Positions 12,840-25,235 of a DNA stretch of 64,000 nucleotides are shown one piece after another (the first letter of the stretch is position 1; every line of letters begins with the position of its first letter). The DNA lies in NCBI GenBank assembly GCA_022747635.1, contig JAKTNV010000005.1, forward strand, positions 43,197,238 through 43,261,237, written 5' to 3'. The DNA is from Hetaerina americana (Eukaryota; Arthropoda; Insecta; Odonata; Calopterygidae). A program made the translations under genes and the position numbers. Below the pieces are notes generated by a model. It ran no database searches and was not told where the DNA came from. It was given only the letters and a program-made list of their open reading frames with translations.

Positions 12840-15000
12840 TTATAATGAATTGATGATGTGAAAACTTAGACGTTTCAATAACACATTTGGCAATCTTTAT
12901 CTTTGGTTAACCTGTTATCAGTTAGTTTCGCAGCCTACATTGAAGTGTAACAGATGGTATGGTAATTGACTTTTTTTTAATTTTCAATTTTGGTTGAAAC
13001 AAATGGTAAACTTCAAAATTCACCACTAGTACTGCCTTAATTTAGAATGTAAAACGGAAGTGTGGCAACAGCAATACCCAATACTTTGGCAAATTCGGTG
13101 GTAGAGTTTTACGGTAGCTACTGCTGCTATTTCCCTTCCCGCAAAAAATTGAAATAACCTTTGTTAATACGAATTTGAGAGATGAATCAAAGCCTATGGG
13201 TGGCAGCCAATAAATCGTATGCATCAAAACGCCTGAAACAGATGCAAACACCATTTTATTTATTTTTACTTAAATTTTATATTTGTTTCAATTCTCAGTT
13301 GTTGCTTTCAATTAACGTTTTCTTGGTTTCGATATATCGAGTTCAGAAATTTCAATAATTTTACACTTTTAGAGACAAACATGGAAATATTTGCATAGTA
13401 GTAATTCACCTTCTGATACAGTTAAGTCATCACGTAAATCCTCTTAGATAAAAAATTGTAATTATATATTGCGAAGGCATATAATTTTCATTATAACTGA
13501 CTGACTGCATTAATAGCAACAGAGAAATTCAGTCATGTTATCCAAAAATATCACAATAGCACTTTTTACAGATCAAATGCTAAAATATGATTTTTAATGG
13601 GGAACTTCGGAGAAAATCATTAATTTGGTTTACATTAAAGTTCAAAACTGAAGGACGTCCTGATATTGGGTGAATATTAAGGATAAAATAGAGATTTATA
13701 GGTAATCATTATTTTCTTTCGTGAGAGTTACCCCTGGTACGTGACCTATATTTGTAAATTTGTATACGACGGCGAGAGAAGATTTCCTCTTGTATATTAG
13801 GGCTTACATAAACAAGTAATTGTGAATTTCCGTTTAACACCATGCCAAATGTTAATAGATACATTGACTTATTCGCCATTTTCATAGCACGGCGTCATAT
13901 GGAAAAGCCTTAATACGAATGCTGTCATTACGATAGTGGTTAGACCATTTTTCGTAAATTAAACGAGTTAATATTAAAGCATTGAGAGCAACTTTGTTTT
14001 TAATTATTTTTTCAAGCAATTGATTCTAACTGAAGAACTTAAATAGTTATAAATATTGCGTCATAATATCATTAGCTTGATCGTTGGAATAGCCTCCAAT
14101 TTCTGATTTTTCCGCTCTTGCCGCTAGCGCAAAACTGTAAATAGTACGCAGCAATAGATTTCAGGGTAAGAAAGTTCACCGTAATGACGTCATATTCATT
14201 AGCTGCACGGTTTTGCAAGCTATTTCTTAACGAACTTGCAACGCTGGGAGAACTGGCGGTGAATTTGGGAACTCACTGCTGGTTGAGAATTACAAATCTG
14301 AACGAGAATCGCTCGCTGTTACTCTTTAATGAGGTTTTTGGACTACATGGAAGAGTACAGTGATTGTTGCAAGATAAACAAAAAATTCTTAGACACAAAA
14401 GCCGCAAATTAATATTTTTTTCAAACTACTCCGCCACTTCTCAACGTTGAAGGAATTATTTAATGCCTTTAATTTAGCAATCATTAATTCTATAAAAATG
14501 CTATCAAGAAGTACGTATAGGAACTTTAAGACGAAGCTTATATTATTATCTAGTTTACTCGTGCGATAAAATCAATTGATAGGTTCGCAACTTGCGCTTT
14601 CTTGAGACCAATTTATATTGATAAATTTGAATGGAACGAAAAAGGCTTAAGCATTTGTCTTAAGTTTCTAATATGTTTACGACTTAGTTTTTTCGTAGTT
14701 TTCCGTTAGGTTCATCGGTTTTAAAATTATGGTGTGGTTTATATTGATAATATATTGCAATAATTTAGTTCAACATCTCAAGCAATTTCAAGGTGGTAAT
14801 TTCCATTGTTCCCATTGTAAAAAGGTATATGAAAGGGATATTAAATTATAAAATGCCAACATTTTTTTAAACAATTTTACTACTCAAAATTTTAATAGTT
14901 CTCCATAAATACTTTGCTTTAGATGCATATCTCCTGTTGTACTTTTTTAAAAAACTTTTTATGAACAAGTTGTCCCCACTTTTTGATTGGTACCTTAAAA
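12840..15000. other. Gene-free AT-rich DNA
   Basis: No coding motif, repeat array or RNA gene recognised over this stretch. Confidence 0.45.
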
Positions 15001-15006
15001 TCACCT

Positions 15007-15046
15007 AAGCAGTTTTCACCTCTACACCTGATAATGAAAACTGCTT
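15007..15046. repeat. 12-bp inverted repeat
   Basis: AAGCAGTTTTCA at 15007-15018 pairs exactly with TGAAAACTGCTT at 15035-15046 across 16 bases that include CCTGATAATG. It may be a small relative of the foldbacks further on, but it has no CGAAAC box. Confidence 0.6.
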
Positions 15047-15751
15047 TCCACTCAAGTGCATATTAACTTTGAGGAACAGGAAAAAAGTCACATTGAGAAA
15101 GGTCTGGATTTTGAGGAGGACGAAGAAGACACTTTAAATTGATTTACGCGCGTTAATTTCCATAGACATTTGCATTGTAGGCAGTACATTATGGTGATGC
15201 ACCATCCAGCCTGTTGCTTTGAAATGTACCCATTGCAATTGATCTGGCCGTGGAGTATTTTCATCAGATCCCTATGGTATGCCTATTAGCAGTTTTTTGA
15301 GCTTGTACGATCTCCTATACGTCATTCCCATAGTTTTGAAAAATAATATGCCATAATATTACGGCAAGATCCCAGCATTTTCTTTTCTTTGGTGTTGCTA
15401 CTGTGGGAGATTTCCAAAATACACTTTACTATATTCTCTCAGAATCAAAGCGATAATAGTCAGATTTCATCTAGAGTGATATAATTGGAGATAAAAAGCC
15501 CCTCATATTCCTGTAGCATAAACTTCAATTTCGAAAAATTTGGTAGGCGGGTCATTTTTTTGAATCAGTAGTCTTGGAACCCAAAAACACGTTTCATGTG
15601 CATTTTTTCTTTTTCCATCTTCCTGCTGGCACTCAACGAATATCTCAATATTCTAATGGCTTCTTAACGGTTGTCTTCTGCCATTACCGGTAATAGGGTA
15701 TTAACGTTTAAATGAAACAGTTTCTGGCGTCACTTGGTGGAAATTCTTCAT

Positions 15752-15925
15752 ATTGAAATTAAATTTAAAATACTTCGCCTTTCCACATAAACCACTTTTA
15801 TTACGACCTAGGTTTCGTTATAGTATAACATCATCAGGCCTCATGATGTTATACCAATACGAAACCTAGGTCGTAATAAAAGTGTTTTATGTGGAAAGGC
15901 GAAGTATTTTAAATTTATTTTCAAT
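15752..15925. repeat. Near-perfect 85-bp foldback with hammerhead-like modules
   Basis: The arms 15752-15836 and 15841-15925 are reverse complements with about six mismatches, separated only by GGCC, which is itself palindromic. Each arm carries one copy of a module that starts at the centre and reads outward. On the minus strand the left copy has CCTGATGATG, a GTTAT/ATAAC stem, CGAAAC, CTAGGTC and then GTAATAAAAGTGG. The right copy on the plus strand has CCTCATGATG, CGAAAC and CTAGGTCGTAATAAAAG. The CUGAUGA-stem-GAAA-GUC order is that of a hammerhead ribozyme with a minimal stem III, as described for Penelope-like retroelements. I do not see a convincing stem I. This is probably two element ends in inverted arrangement. 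Confidence 0.85.
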
Positions 15926-15929
15926 GTCA

Positions 15930-17950
15930 ACGTGTACTTCAATAAGAGCAGTGAGTGGAGCTACGGATCCATCTTTCTTTTAAATCTGTTGTTCCTCCTC
16001 TATTAAAATTTAAAACGATCCTTTAGCTGGGCTAAAGAAAAAAGTAGACTCTCCATAATTTCTACTTTTACTAACATCACCATTCTACTATTATTAATAA
16101 CCGAGTAACTCTACGCTGATATTATCATTCGCATTCTATTTGATTAAAAAGTTGCATATAGCCTCCTGTCCCATGTTCTAAATGTTCACGGTTCATTAAA
16201 AAAAAATTTAATCTAGGTCTTGCTGAAGGGGTTCACGAGTTTCTTTCGAAGAAGGGACAAAACTACGAATTCGAATCCTCATGACCCTTTGCCCTTCTCT
16301 CCCCTCTTCGTGGAATGAAATGTTATTCTTTTGACGAGTGGCCGTTAACGCCACCTGCTGCTTGATGTACGGTTATTGCTCTCCACTCCGTGGATAAGCG
16401 AAAGCGGGGTTAGTCTAAATCATTGCTGGATTTGATGAATTTTCATATTATGAAAAAATATGCTCATTCATTTCCTAGGGTGACTAATTTCGGACCCGGT
16501 AAGAAAAAATATTGATTATAATCGGTGAAATATATTTCACAGGCAAACTTCTTAATATTTTAAGTTTCAATAACGATAGGTCATTCATTTACGTTTCCTC
16601 TTCTCTCAAAGTCACAAATATTGAATTTAGGTACCGAAATATTGGGTTGAAAATGAATAAGGCTGACCCATAATTGCAAATGAGGAAACGTACTTTTGCT
16701 AACTATCGCGTCTAATCATTTTTACCCTTACGTTTGGACGGAGAGATATAATGAATATGCTGGGAAAAATTGTCTTGCGAAGCGTATCATGCGAGGATGA
16801 CTTCCTCAAATATTCGACTCAAAAAAATGTTTATTGGTGGAAGAATTCTTTGGATTGCTATAAATATTCGTTATAAATGATATCTGTCAGAATTTCTACA
16901 TAAAAATGTATTTGGCTCGGTCGATTCGTAATTGGCGTTGACTTTTGGATTTTATTTAAAATTTAAAGTACGAATTTTTTGGTTAACGTAATAAGAATAA
17001 TATATACGCCAAATATATTACGACACAAGGGAAATGCAATCCCCATAGGACCAAGATAAAGCATGATTATGAGTCCATGGCAGCCCTCTGCCTGTATTAA
17101 TCACAGCGGGTGTTGGATCGTATTCCATCAATAACCTTTTTGGCACTTTAAGCTCGTCGCCTTGAAAAAGCAGCCTCACTCCACATCATGCGTTCTTAGG
17201 TTTTATTGAGATGTAGGGCTTTTGGGTCTCCTGCGATCCCATATTGAAGGAATATCCGCCTCATCACTCATCCCTCTATTATATAAAATTCAAGGGAGCA
17301 CGGTAAAAAAAAAATATTTGAGCGATGCAATATGAAAGGGAAAATTTCAAGACAGTAAGTATAGGCGTTGCACGTTCCGATTTTTTTTGCAAAATTCTAG
17401 CTTTTTATCTTTCATCGAGTTGGTGAAACTTGACCTAAAAGCCATTACTGTATTCTGAAAGTTTAAAATATAACAAAGCATGTAATCACGACTTAAGACT
17501 CAAGTTGTTTTTTTCTACTCTCTTTTCTTTCGTGTGCGCTTAACGTGGTCAGAAATCTTTAGGGCAAAAAATGTTGAGTCCATTTTATACCCATTTTTGA
17601 CCCAAGTCATCCAGTTAAATCTTATGTATTTGGACGTAACTAGATGTAATCCACTATCACCGCATCTTATGGTTAATTTTTTTGTGGTTAAGTTGATCAG
17701 GTATTTTCATCTGCCATAAAATTTATCCAAACTCCGTGGGGGAATTCTAAAGGTATCTGTTCTATATCAAGAATAGGGAGTGAAATAAATATTGTAGTGC
17801 TTTAATTTGGTGGGAAAATGGTGCCTAACCTCCGGATTGATATCGTAATAATAACAGTTAAAAACATTAATTTAGTTGGTTGGCTAGTAATGAAAAATCC
17901 TTAAATCTTAAAACGATTTAAATCCAGTATGATCTGTACTTTCCTGGCAA
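15930..17950. other. Gene-free AT-rich DNA
   Basis: No gene recognised. A weak B-box-like ACGAATTCGAATCCTC lies near 16264, without a convincing A box. Confidence 0.45.
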
Positions 17951-17953
17951 ATT

Positions 17954-18142
17954 GCTGTGGAGAATTCTACTCGAGTCTTCTACTGGGTCAGTTCATTGAC
18001 GACGCCAACATTTCGGAAAACAAATCGTTTTCCATCCATCATTTTGATCAGCCCTGAATATGGTAAACGACTTTTTTCCGAAACACTGGCGTCATCGATG
18101 GAGGAACTGACCCGGTGGAAGACCCGAGTAGCCTTTTCCACG
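17954..18142. repeat. Imperfect ~80-bp foldback with CTGA/CGAAA modules
   Basis: The left arm (17954-18033) and the reverse complement of the right arm (about 18060-18142) share CTACTCG-GTCTTC, GGGTCAGTTC, GACGCCA and TTTCGGAAAA, about 80% identical by eye. On the plus strand the right arm starts with CCCTGAATATGG, then a CG-containing loop, CCGAAACACTGGCGTC and TGACCCGGTGGAAGAC. The left arm holds the same order on the minus strand (CTGATCAAAATG, then TTCCGAAATG and GGCGTCG). The two copies meet at their CTGA ends, the geometry seen at 15.8 kb. It probably derives from a retroelement end; no protein is encoded. Confidence 0.75.
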
Positions 18143-18144
18143 GT

Positions 18145-19320
18145 TTCAATCCATTCTAATTCGGAAGGGAAGAGAATTTTCAGCCTAATAAGTCTGGTAA
18201 AAAGGTATACATAGCCTTAGGATTATGATGATAAATGCCATTAGGTCTGTCTGATGTGTATTTTGGAGTAAATAAATGCTGCAAAAATCATGTTTTCTAT
18301 ATTCTGCGAAAACCATAATTGGAAATAATGGCGTATCCTGACGGTTGCGTTCATATAGGTGACATTTTTTGTAGCATTAGAAAAATTTTTTTGACATAGT
18401 TAATGCCTAATTTGCATTTTTTGCAATAATATTTACATAGGTATTTAAAACAACGTTTGATATAATAAATCTATTATTAGATGAGTTTTTATTAAAATTA
18501 ACATTATTAATAATTAATTTTTTAGAAAATTTCGGACATTATTTCAATAACCGTCGAACCAAGTCTGGCTTATTTTTTAAAAAACTAGAAACCTTACAGA
18601 CTGTAGGCACCACTGAATTTCTCCTAATTTGCACATGCAGCTTTCTGGCCAATGATGATATCAAAGTCCCAGCGCGTGTCCTTCGTCCATTGGACTAGCA
18701 AAAGGATTCGCACACTCTCCTCCATGCGTCAACGGACGATAACCCTTAAAAAGTTCTACCGTCCACACCTTCCTCTCTTTAAATTGGAGGAAGCCTAATG
18801 AGGGATGAAGGATTCTAATGGGAGGCGAAAAGTTAAGGGAGAGAGACAGGAGAGACACATTTGGCATGTACATGGTTCCGCTGGCATAAGGAAGTGAAAA
18901 TGTCTCAAAGCAGGCGATGAATTAACAGCCCATCACCGCTACGCGTAGAGATTTCCTCCTCGTCGAGAACCACCATCCTTTTTGCCTCAAAAACGATCTT
19001 GAGCGGTCTTTTTTAAGGCATGGAATGGTTTTAAGGTAAATGAAGAGGTGTCAAGTTGCATGTTCATTTTTGTCAGAGATATTTCACCCCCTCTTGTTAA
19101 AGATACTTAGAACGTGCAATGAATGACTTCTCAAGGCACAGGAAGTAAACTCTATAGTTATGGTTTTCTGTTCAAAAGAGTATCTAATTTCACTGTGAAA
19201 TAATCATTCCCATACGCTGGGACTCGCTCCCGGATTTTTTGATTTCCAACCAAATTTTTAAGTCAAGCCTTGTCAATACAAAATACCAGTGCCATACCAA
19301 TTACAAAAGCGCCATTTTGG
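18145..19320. other. Gene-free DNA
   Basis: Nothing recognised. The minus-strand frame at 18661-18873 has no motif. Confidence 0.45.
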
Positions 19321-19385
19321 TTGCTTAATTGAATAGGGTACTTGGCCGAAAGCCAAGGTATATGGGTTCGAATCTTGGCCTAGGT
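19321..19385 (+). repeat. tRNA-like SINE head
   Basis: TTGCTTAATTGAATAGGGTA resembles a degenerate A box, CTTGGCCGAAAGCCAAG forms an anticodon-arm-like hairpin, and GGGTTCGAATCTTGGCC is a good B box. Together they have the spacing of a tRNA. The acceptor stem is not convincing, so this is a tRNA-derived repeat or pseudogene rather than a working tRNA gene. Confidence 0.55.
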
Positions 19386-19389
19386 TATT

Positions 19390-21855
19390 TTTATTGCATA
19401 AAATTTCTTATATTTGCGTGTACGCTAGTGAAAGCCTTTAATATTGTCACCGTCGTGGATTTCTACGACGAGGAGCGTGAATTATGTTCATGACGTTTGT
19501 TCCAAAAGTATTGCAAAGGTTTCAAACCGAAATGTTCTACCATTTACCCCTTGAGCTACTTCTTTCTCTCAACCAAGCATTCTAAAAAGGCTAATAAGTA
19601 TTTTTATACCTGTACGACGGCATATTCAGGTTTCAAAATCTGGTCTCAAATGTAAACGCAGATTTCCGATCAGTGAGGTCCTCTGATTTGCAGAGCGAGA
19701 GGGTATATGACCATAATTATCCAGGACGAACTCTTGGGTCATCATTCAAAAACATAAATTCATTTCTTTGGGTAACGCACCATATCTTTGGCGATCTTTT
19801 AAGCAATCTTGAATTCGGAATCTTTTACCATGGCTTCTCATCTTTCTCTATTAATTGTCAACCTCTTAGAACTCCAACGATATTACTCCTAACTCCTCAA
19901 ACATTTGTCGTTTGGTATCATTACAATTTATAATATAGGATATCACAAGTATATGTTCTTTTATAATTAAAGGAACCTTAACATTTTCAATGACTAACAG
20001 TTGACCATAAACTAATAATTGATATACAGATATTAATTCAACTTAATGTACAATTGTGCGATTAATACTCGAGCCTTTCTCTAAAATCCTTCCTATATAT
20101 GTATTACTCCATAGCAGTAATAAATTTAATAATATTTCAAAATCCCTAAGCACTTTTTTAATCACCCTTATACTATCTCATTTTGATCGTAATATCGTCA
20201 TGAAATTTTCATCTTCACCAAATGTACCTACGTTTCATATTTTGTTCTTTAATTATACAATGTGATTTTTTTCAAAGTTAAGATCGATACGCATCCAATT
20301 TCTAAATGTAGATCAAATTTCCCCTACTATCATTTCCCATGTTTTATTCACTATTTAATCATTTCACTTCAACATTCAATCATTTTTCATTTATCAACTC
20401 CATTGTTTCAAAATTTAATTAATTAACTAGCGTAGAATTTAAAATCTTGAATATGTTGATAAACGTAATTTCTTTACTGTATGGTACGAGAATTAAGTGT
20501 GATTTTTTTATCAAAATTTACATTTGTTACGTATAACTATGTATGGCATAGGAATATCATATAATTAATTATGAAACGTCTGAAACAGTGACGGGGTAAC
20601 CGTTGATTCGCTTTTACTATTGATACACCTTGAACATAAAAGTAAGTGATTTACCTGCCATTGCTCTGGATTATTATCCTAATGCTAGTGTACGTTTGAT
20701 ACAATGTATCTACAGTAATTTCATCAACGCCAATCACAAAATATTGCAACCTAAGATTCTCCCAGTCCCTTTGAAAAAAGAAAGAAAAAGTTTGATAAAT
20801 TTCAGAAAGTTTATATTTCGAGGCGCTTTCATGCCATGTTGAAGCTTCTTTCCCGACAGAGGAGTTTTCGGTCAATTGTTGACGCGTGATTGCAAGATAT
20901 ATTTACACTGATATCGTGTTAAAGATGAACAAATAATATTATTGTACGCCCAACTAATTTAAATAAGTATTTTATTCTGGTAGGTGACCGTTATTTTATG
21001 ATGAAGGCGTGTGATTTTTACGCATACATTACTGCAGTGACGGTCTGATTAAGACGATACATTATAGCTTTAACGTTTAAATATGAACTCTTCAGAAATA
21101 TATGCTACTATTTCCGGATCCATGTTCATGAAGTAATTTTAGAAGAAAAAATGTATGCATAATGTGAACATAAATTAATGTGAACAAAAATGTGAACATA
21201 AATTTTTAACATAAACAAGAAACTTACTAAGTAATTCGGTTTTCAAATTTTATACAGCCTCGTGTAAAAAACTGCCTAAGATTTTATATCCTCAGGCAAA
21301 AAATTGGCACTGCGAAGAAATGTACTTTTTAACTGCTATGGCTGCAGCATTGATGGGCATTTGTCCTAATGGTACATAACCGGAGTTATTATTAGTACTT
21401 CAATTTTAGAGTCAGTCATTTTGCTTTACCTGTGTCACATAATTTTTAGCATTTCATTCATCTTGCAGCAGTGAAAAGCCCGTCCCATTAGTTGAGGATG
21501 GTGAGAAATAAATATTATGACTCTTTATTATTCGTGGTTGATTTTTTTCCTTGTTACATTTTATAGACGAATTGATCCCTGCATCAATAGGCCATTCACT
21601 TAAAAGATTAAAAGTTGATAATTCACTACTCTTCGGTTACTCTGGTGTTTAAATAGTTAATAAAGGAAGTGGACAGTCCTTCGAGGAAATTTATGTGTTC
21701 ATTAAAAGTCAAGCCTGTAAAATAAGCTGGCTCAAAGGAGAGCGTTGGGATATTACTTAATCCATTCAGATGATTAATTAAAAATTTTAAATGATTGAGA
21801 GAATTAGACTTTAAAGTGACCAAATAATTTGAAAAGACTGGAAAGCGTTTATCCT
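19390..21855. other. Gene-free AT-rich DNA
   Basis: Only short motif-less open frames. Direct repeats such as ATGTGAACATAAATT near 21160-21215 are short and local. Confidence 0.45.
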
Positions 21856-21858
21856 CAT

Positions 21859-22111
<253 letters not shown>

Positions 22112-22113
22112 TA

Positions 22114-22866
22114 CGAGGGTCATCCGGAAAGTAGTACCCGTTCGTGCCGCATGAAGTGCTGACGACGCGAGTAGCCGCTGGACGAGGTCAGATAGCTTCA
22201 GTGGCTTGTCTGCCTTCTCTGAGCCAAGTTGCGTGACGCTAGCATTGCCTGTGTTGTTTCTGTGACTGTTTACAATGCTTAAAAAAATTGAGAACGCCGC
22301 CAGTTGTGAAGTGAGGGCAGTGATTAAATTCCTCAATGCAAGAAACGTTCGCCCATGTGATATTCATCGCCAATTAAAGGAGGTGTATGGAGACAATGTA
22401 ATGGACGAGTCGTCTGTTCGGCGGTGGTGTCGCAACTTCAACATGGGGAGGGGGAACACACACGACGATGAGCGTTCGGAGAGACCGTCTGTCATTACAG
22501 ACCAACTGGTGAGCTCAGTTGACGAATTCGTGAGGAACGATCGGCGCGTCACAATTGATGACATCTGTGAGCATTTTCCCAATGTTTCTCGAACAATTGT
22601 TCATGAAATTGTTAAACACCATCTGCATTATGCAAAAATTTGTGCAAGATGGGTCCCTCGCGTATCTCAATGAGCTGGCGGCGAAGGACTATGCAGCAGG
22701 AATACAGAAACTTGTCACACGTTATGACAAATGCCTTAATTTGCTTGGAGATTATGTTGAGAAGTAGTTTAAAGTATCCTCTTTCAAATAAAATTTTTTA
22801 TGTTTGTTAATATTTACTTTTGTGTCTTTATTTCACGAACGGGTACTACTTTCCGGATGACCCTCG
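22114..22866 (+). mobile_element. Internally deleted mariner element with perfect TIRs
   Basis: The terminal inverted repeats 22114-22146 and 22834-22866 are 33 bases each and exactly complementary, beginning CGAGGGTCATCCGG. The element is 753 bases instead of the roughly 1.3 kb of a full mariner. The left flank has the expected TA; the right flank reads TG at the start of a TG/TA run, so that copy of the duplication has probably mutated. The element kept both ends and the two ends of its gene but lost the catalytic centre. Such deletion derivatives can be moved only by a transposase supplied from elsewhere. Confidence 0.9.
22275..22767 (+). pseudogene. Mariner transposase, catalytic region deleted
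   Basis: An ATG at 22275 opens a frame encoding the N-terminal DNA-binding part: [15 protein letters not shown], then the VRRWCRNFNMGR-type end of the first helix-turn-helix, DDERSERPS and a second HTH ending in HYAKICARWVPR. The frame then stops at 22671-22673. From about 22655 a different frame resumes the very C-terminus, ELAAKDYAAGIQKL and YDKCLNLLGDYVEK, ending with TAG at 22765-22767. The junction removes the whole DDD catalytic domain, roughly residues 130 to 310 of the usual protein, and shifts the frame. AAATAAAA at about 22786 may be the polyadenylation signal. The TIRs differ from those of the intact mariner at 35.5 kb, so that enzyme is unlikely to recognise this copy. Confidence 0.9.
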
Positions 22867-23067
<201 letters not shown>

Positions 23068-23234
23068 TGGGCTGACACAATATAACACAAATAGAAAAGA
23101 ATAGACACATTTAAAAAAACACTCACACGGTAAATTGTTCGAGCTTTCGGCCCTCTCGGAGGCCTTCTTCAAGAGAGACTAGTCCGAAGAGGGCCCATTA
23201 TTGTGCCGCTCGTGTGAGTTTTTCCGTACAATCG

Positions 23235-23236
<2 letters not shown>
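23068..23236. repeat. Hairpin unit between two (TA)n arrays, Penelope-end-like
   Basis: CTCACACG at 23122-23129 and CGTGTGAG at 23211-23218 form outer inverted repeats. On the minus strand the inner sequence reads CTTGAAGAAGGCCTCC, GAGGGCCGAAAGCTCGAAC, giving a GGCCTC/GAGGGCC stem followed by GAAA. A weaker second copy (CCGAAGAGGGCCC) runs outward on the plus strand. AGAAAAGAATAGACACATTTAAAAAAACACTCACACG-like flanking sequence, broadly matched at 58.8 kb, joins the unit to the left (TA)n array. It was probably left by a Penelope-like retroelement; not coding. Confidence 0.55.
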
Positions 23237-23306
<70 letters not shown>

Positions 23307-23321
23307 GTGCATATATATATG

Positions 23322-23360
<39 letters not shown>
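23235..23360. repeat. (TA)n microsatellites
   Basis: A pure (TA)n run at about 23235-23299, then a second at about 23328-23352. Both are followed by TAAAATTAT, so the second looks like a local duplication. Confidence 0.9.
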
Positions 23361-24000
23361 TATGAATTTGAAAGTATTTTGCTAAACTAATTCCACCTAC
23401 CCTGTTTAATCTACGTAAATATTTGATTTGATGTATTGGAGGAAAAAATGACTTGGCAAATATACTCTTTAAATTTATCTCTTTAAATTATACTCTCTCA
23501 AGAAAATTCTAAGAACTCAAGATGTATGGCAGGTGGCGAGCAATAACTTAAAAATTTCTTGGTCAAAAAATTAATTTCGACAAAAATTTTGAAATACCGA
23601 GGGAAGATATACTAATAAAATTGACCAAAAACGCTAGAAAATTCTTTCATTTATTTCATGATAAGATTACTCATATAAAGCCCTCTCTAATTTAAAATAA
23701 TTTAACTAAGAGCTTGAAAAAGATAATTTTAAAAGTTGTTGGACTTTAAGGGAAGTTGTAAAAGATTACAATGGGATTCCCAAGTGGTTCGTTTGAGTCC
23801 TTAGTGAATGCATTTTTTAAAAGATTTTATGTATTGTATGACTCAAATACCAACGTTATGCGGAAATTCCTTCCAAAAAATTAACCCAGGAAAGGACCGC
23901 GTGGTTGTGAGCAGAAAAAGAAAAAAATATCCTTCTTATGGCCCCTGAATCGCACATCACCTCCAAATTTGACGCTGTCGCACTTTGCTTGTTTTTCCGG
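23360..24000. other. AT-rich DNA, no feature
   Basis: Nothing recognised. Confidence 0.45.
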
Positions 24001-24430
24001 CGCTCAGCCCGTTCCATCCGCATGACCCTTCTGCTTGCCCCTGGTCGCTTTCCTTCCAGCGCTGGGGCGAGAGACGATAAATACAAAACCTATATCTGAA
24101 ATGATGAGCGAAAAGGAAAGGAAACAGAAGAGGTTATGCCTTAGAAGGTTCCGCTGTCGCGTTCGGAACCTCTTACGTCGGTGCCATTTGTTCTCCACTT
24201 TATATGTTTCTCTTTCCCCATTCCCTCCCGTCCTCTTCCATGGGGTCTCTCGAAGATATTTCGATCCCCTTTCCCGCACACTGCCCGCTCCGAATGCTCA
24301 CCCGGGTCAGAAAAGTTGAGACCCTCATTCCTCAGGAAGGAGCAGAGCAGCGGAGAAGGGGAAACGGAAATAAACAAAGTCTTGAGATCGAACCATAAGG
24401 TGTCCCGTCTAACAGTATTTTTTCCTCCCG
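24000..24430. other. GC-richer island with frames on both strands
   Basis: Composition is richer in G and C than the flanks, with C/T-rich stretches on the plus strand. Frames on both strands overlap (24035-24319 plus, 24004-24279 minus). No domain is visible in any, so I do not call a gene; a host exon or 5' region is possible. Confidence 0.3.
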
Positions 24431-24712
24431 TTCCGTGTTATGTATCGTAGGTATAGGTGCTCATTCATGTTTTCTCTTTCTCAGTGTATGTTTAATTTCC
24501 TTCAATTTTTTCCTAGTTTTTGAACCAGCCCGTCACGTACGTAAAAAGTTGTTTCAAGTTGAACGAATTCAAAATCCAGGCAATATATTTCCAATTCCAG
24601 AGTTAATTGCTTTCTTGGATTACTTAGTCGTGATTCAGCCGTAACAGTAAGTGGTTTATGGACTGGGAGAAGAGCCAGGACTTCAAGGACCAGGTGTTAT
24701 GCTTAGCTACGT

Positions 24713-25066
24713 ATGCTCAAATTGGTCATGCCTCTTTCTCAGATGGGAATTTCCGTCATCTATTCCATCCAATATAGTCATGAACTCATCGGACAAGGTA
24801 AAAGTAAGCACTTCGTTCTTGCCTTGGCCTTGGAAAACCGTTTTGATGCGCCAGGTTTAACCTTCAGAAGAAAATGCTTCGCAAGTTATCCCACCTATTG
24901 GAAGACCATTTACGGTGATTATCCTCCTGGTGCATTTATTTGTCGGTATGATGTCGTTAATGTACAATATAATGTATTTAATCCGTGGGATAAAGTTGGA
25001 AACCCCGTACTTACGACGGTATTAAGTTACTTGGAATTTATTTGCGAAGCGCAGAATGCAATCTAA
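24713..25066 (+). other. Unrecognised open frame, about 117 codons
   Basis: A frame stays open from before 24713 to TAA at 25064-25066 with a mixed, non-repetitive composition rich in aromatic residues, and a central stretch with KTIYGDYPPGAF. I recognise no family. It ends about 300 bases before an exon-like frame on the opposite strand. It could be a chance frame, a decayed retroelement piece or an exon. Confidence 0.2.
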
Positions 25067-25233
25067 TGAGCAAGGCCTATTCCTTCATTGGTTTTTAAAA
25101 ATCATGATATATCTAATAAGACGGAACATCTACTAATCTACTATTATTGGCAACATGTACAAATAACTTTAACACAAAGTTTTAAATGGTCGAGGAAACG
25201 TTTAGGTTCTGCCAATATCGTGTGTTTATATGC

Positions 25234-25235
<2 letters not shown>

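Noticed and set aside
15804..15838. A working self-cleaving ribozyme at the 15.8 kb foldback
   Set aside because: The core boxes and a 5-bp stem II are present, but I cannot find pairing for stem I between the bases before CUGAUGA and those after GUC, so activity is not claimed.
22275..22673. The deleted mariner frame as a domesticated DNA-binding gene
   Set aside because: The frame lies inside perfect terminal repeats and its end comes from a deletion junction, with the C-terminus left out of frame behind it; it looks like an ordinary deletion derivative.
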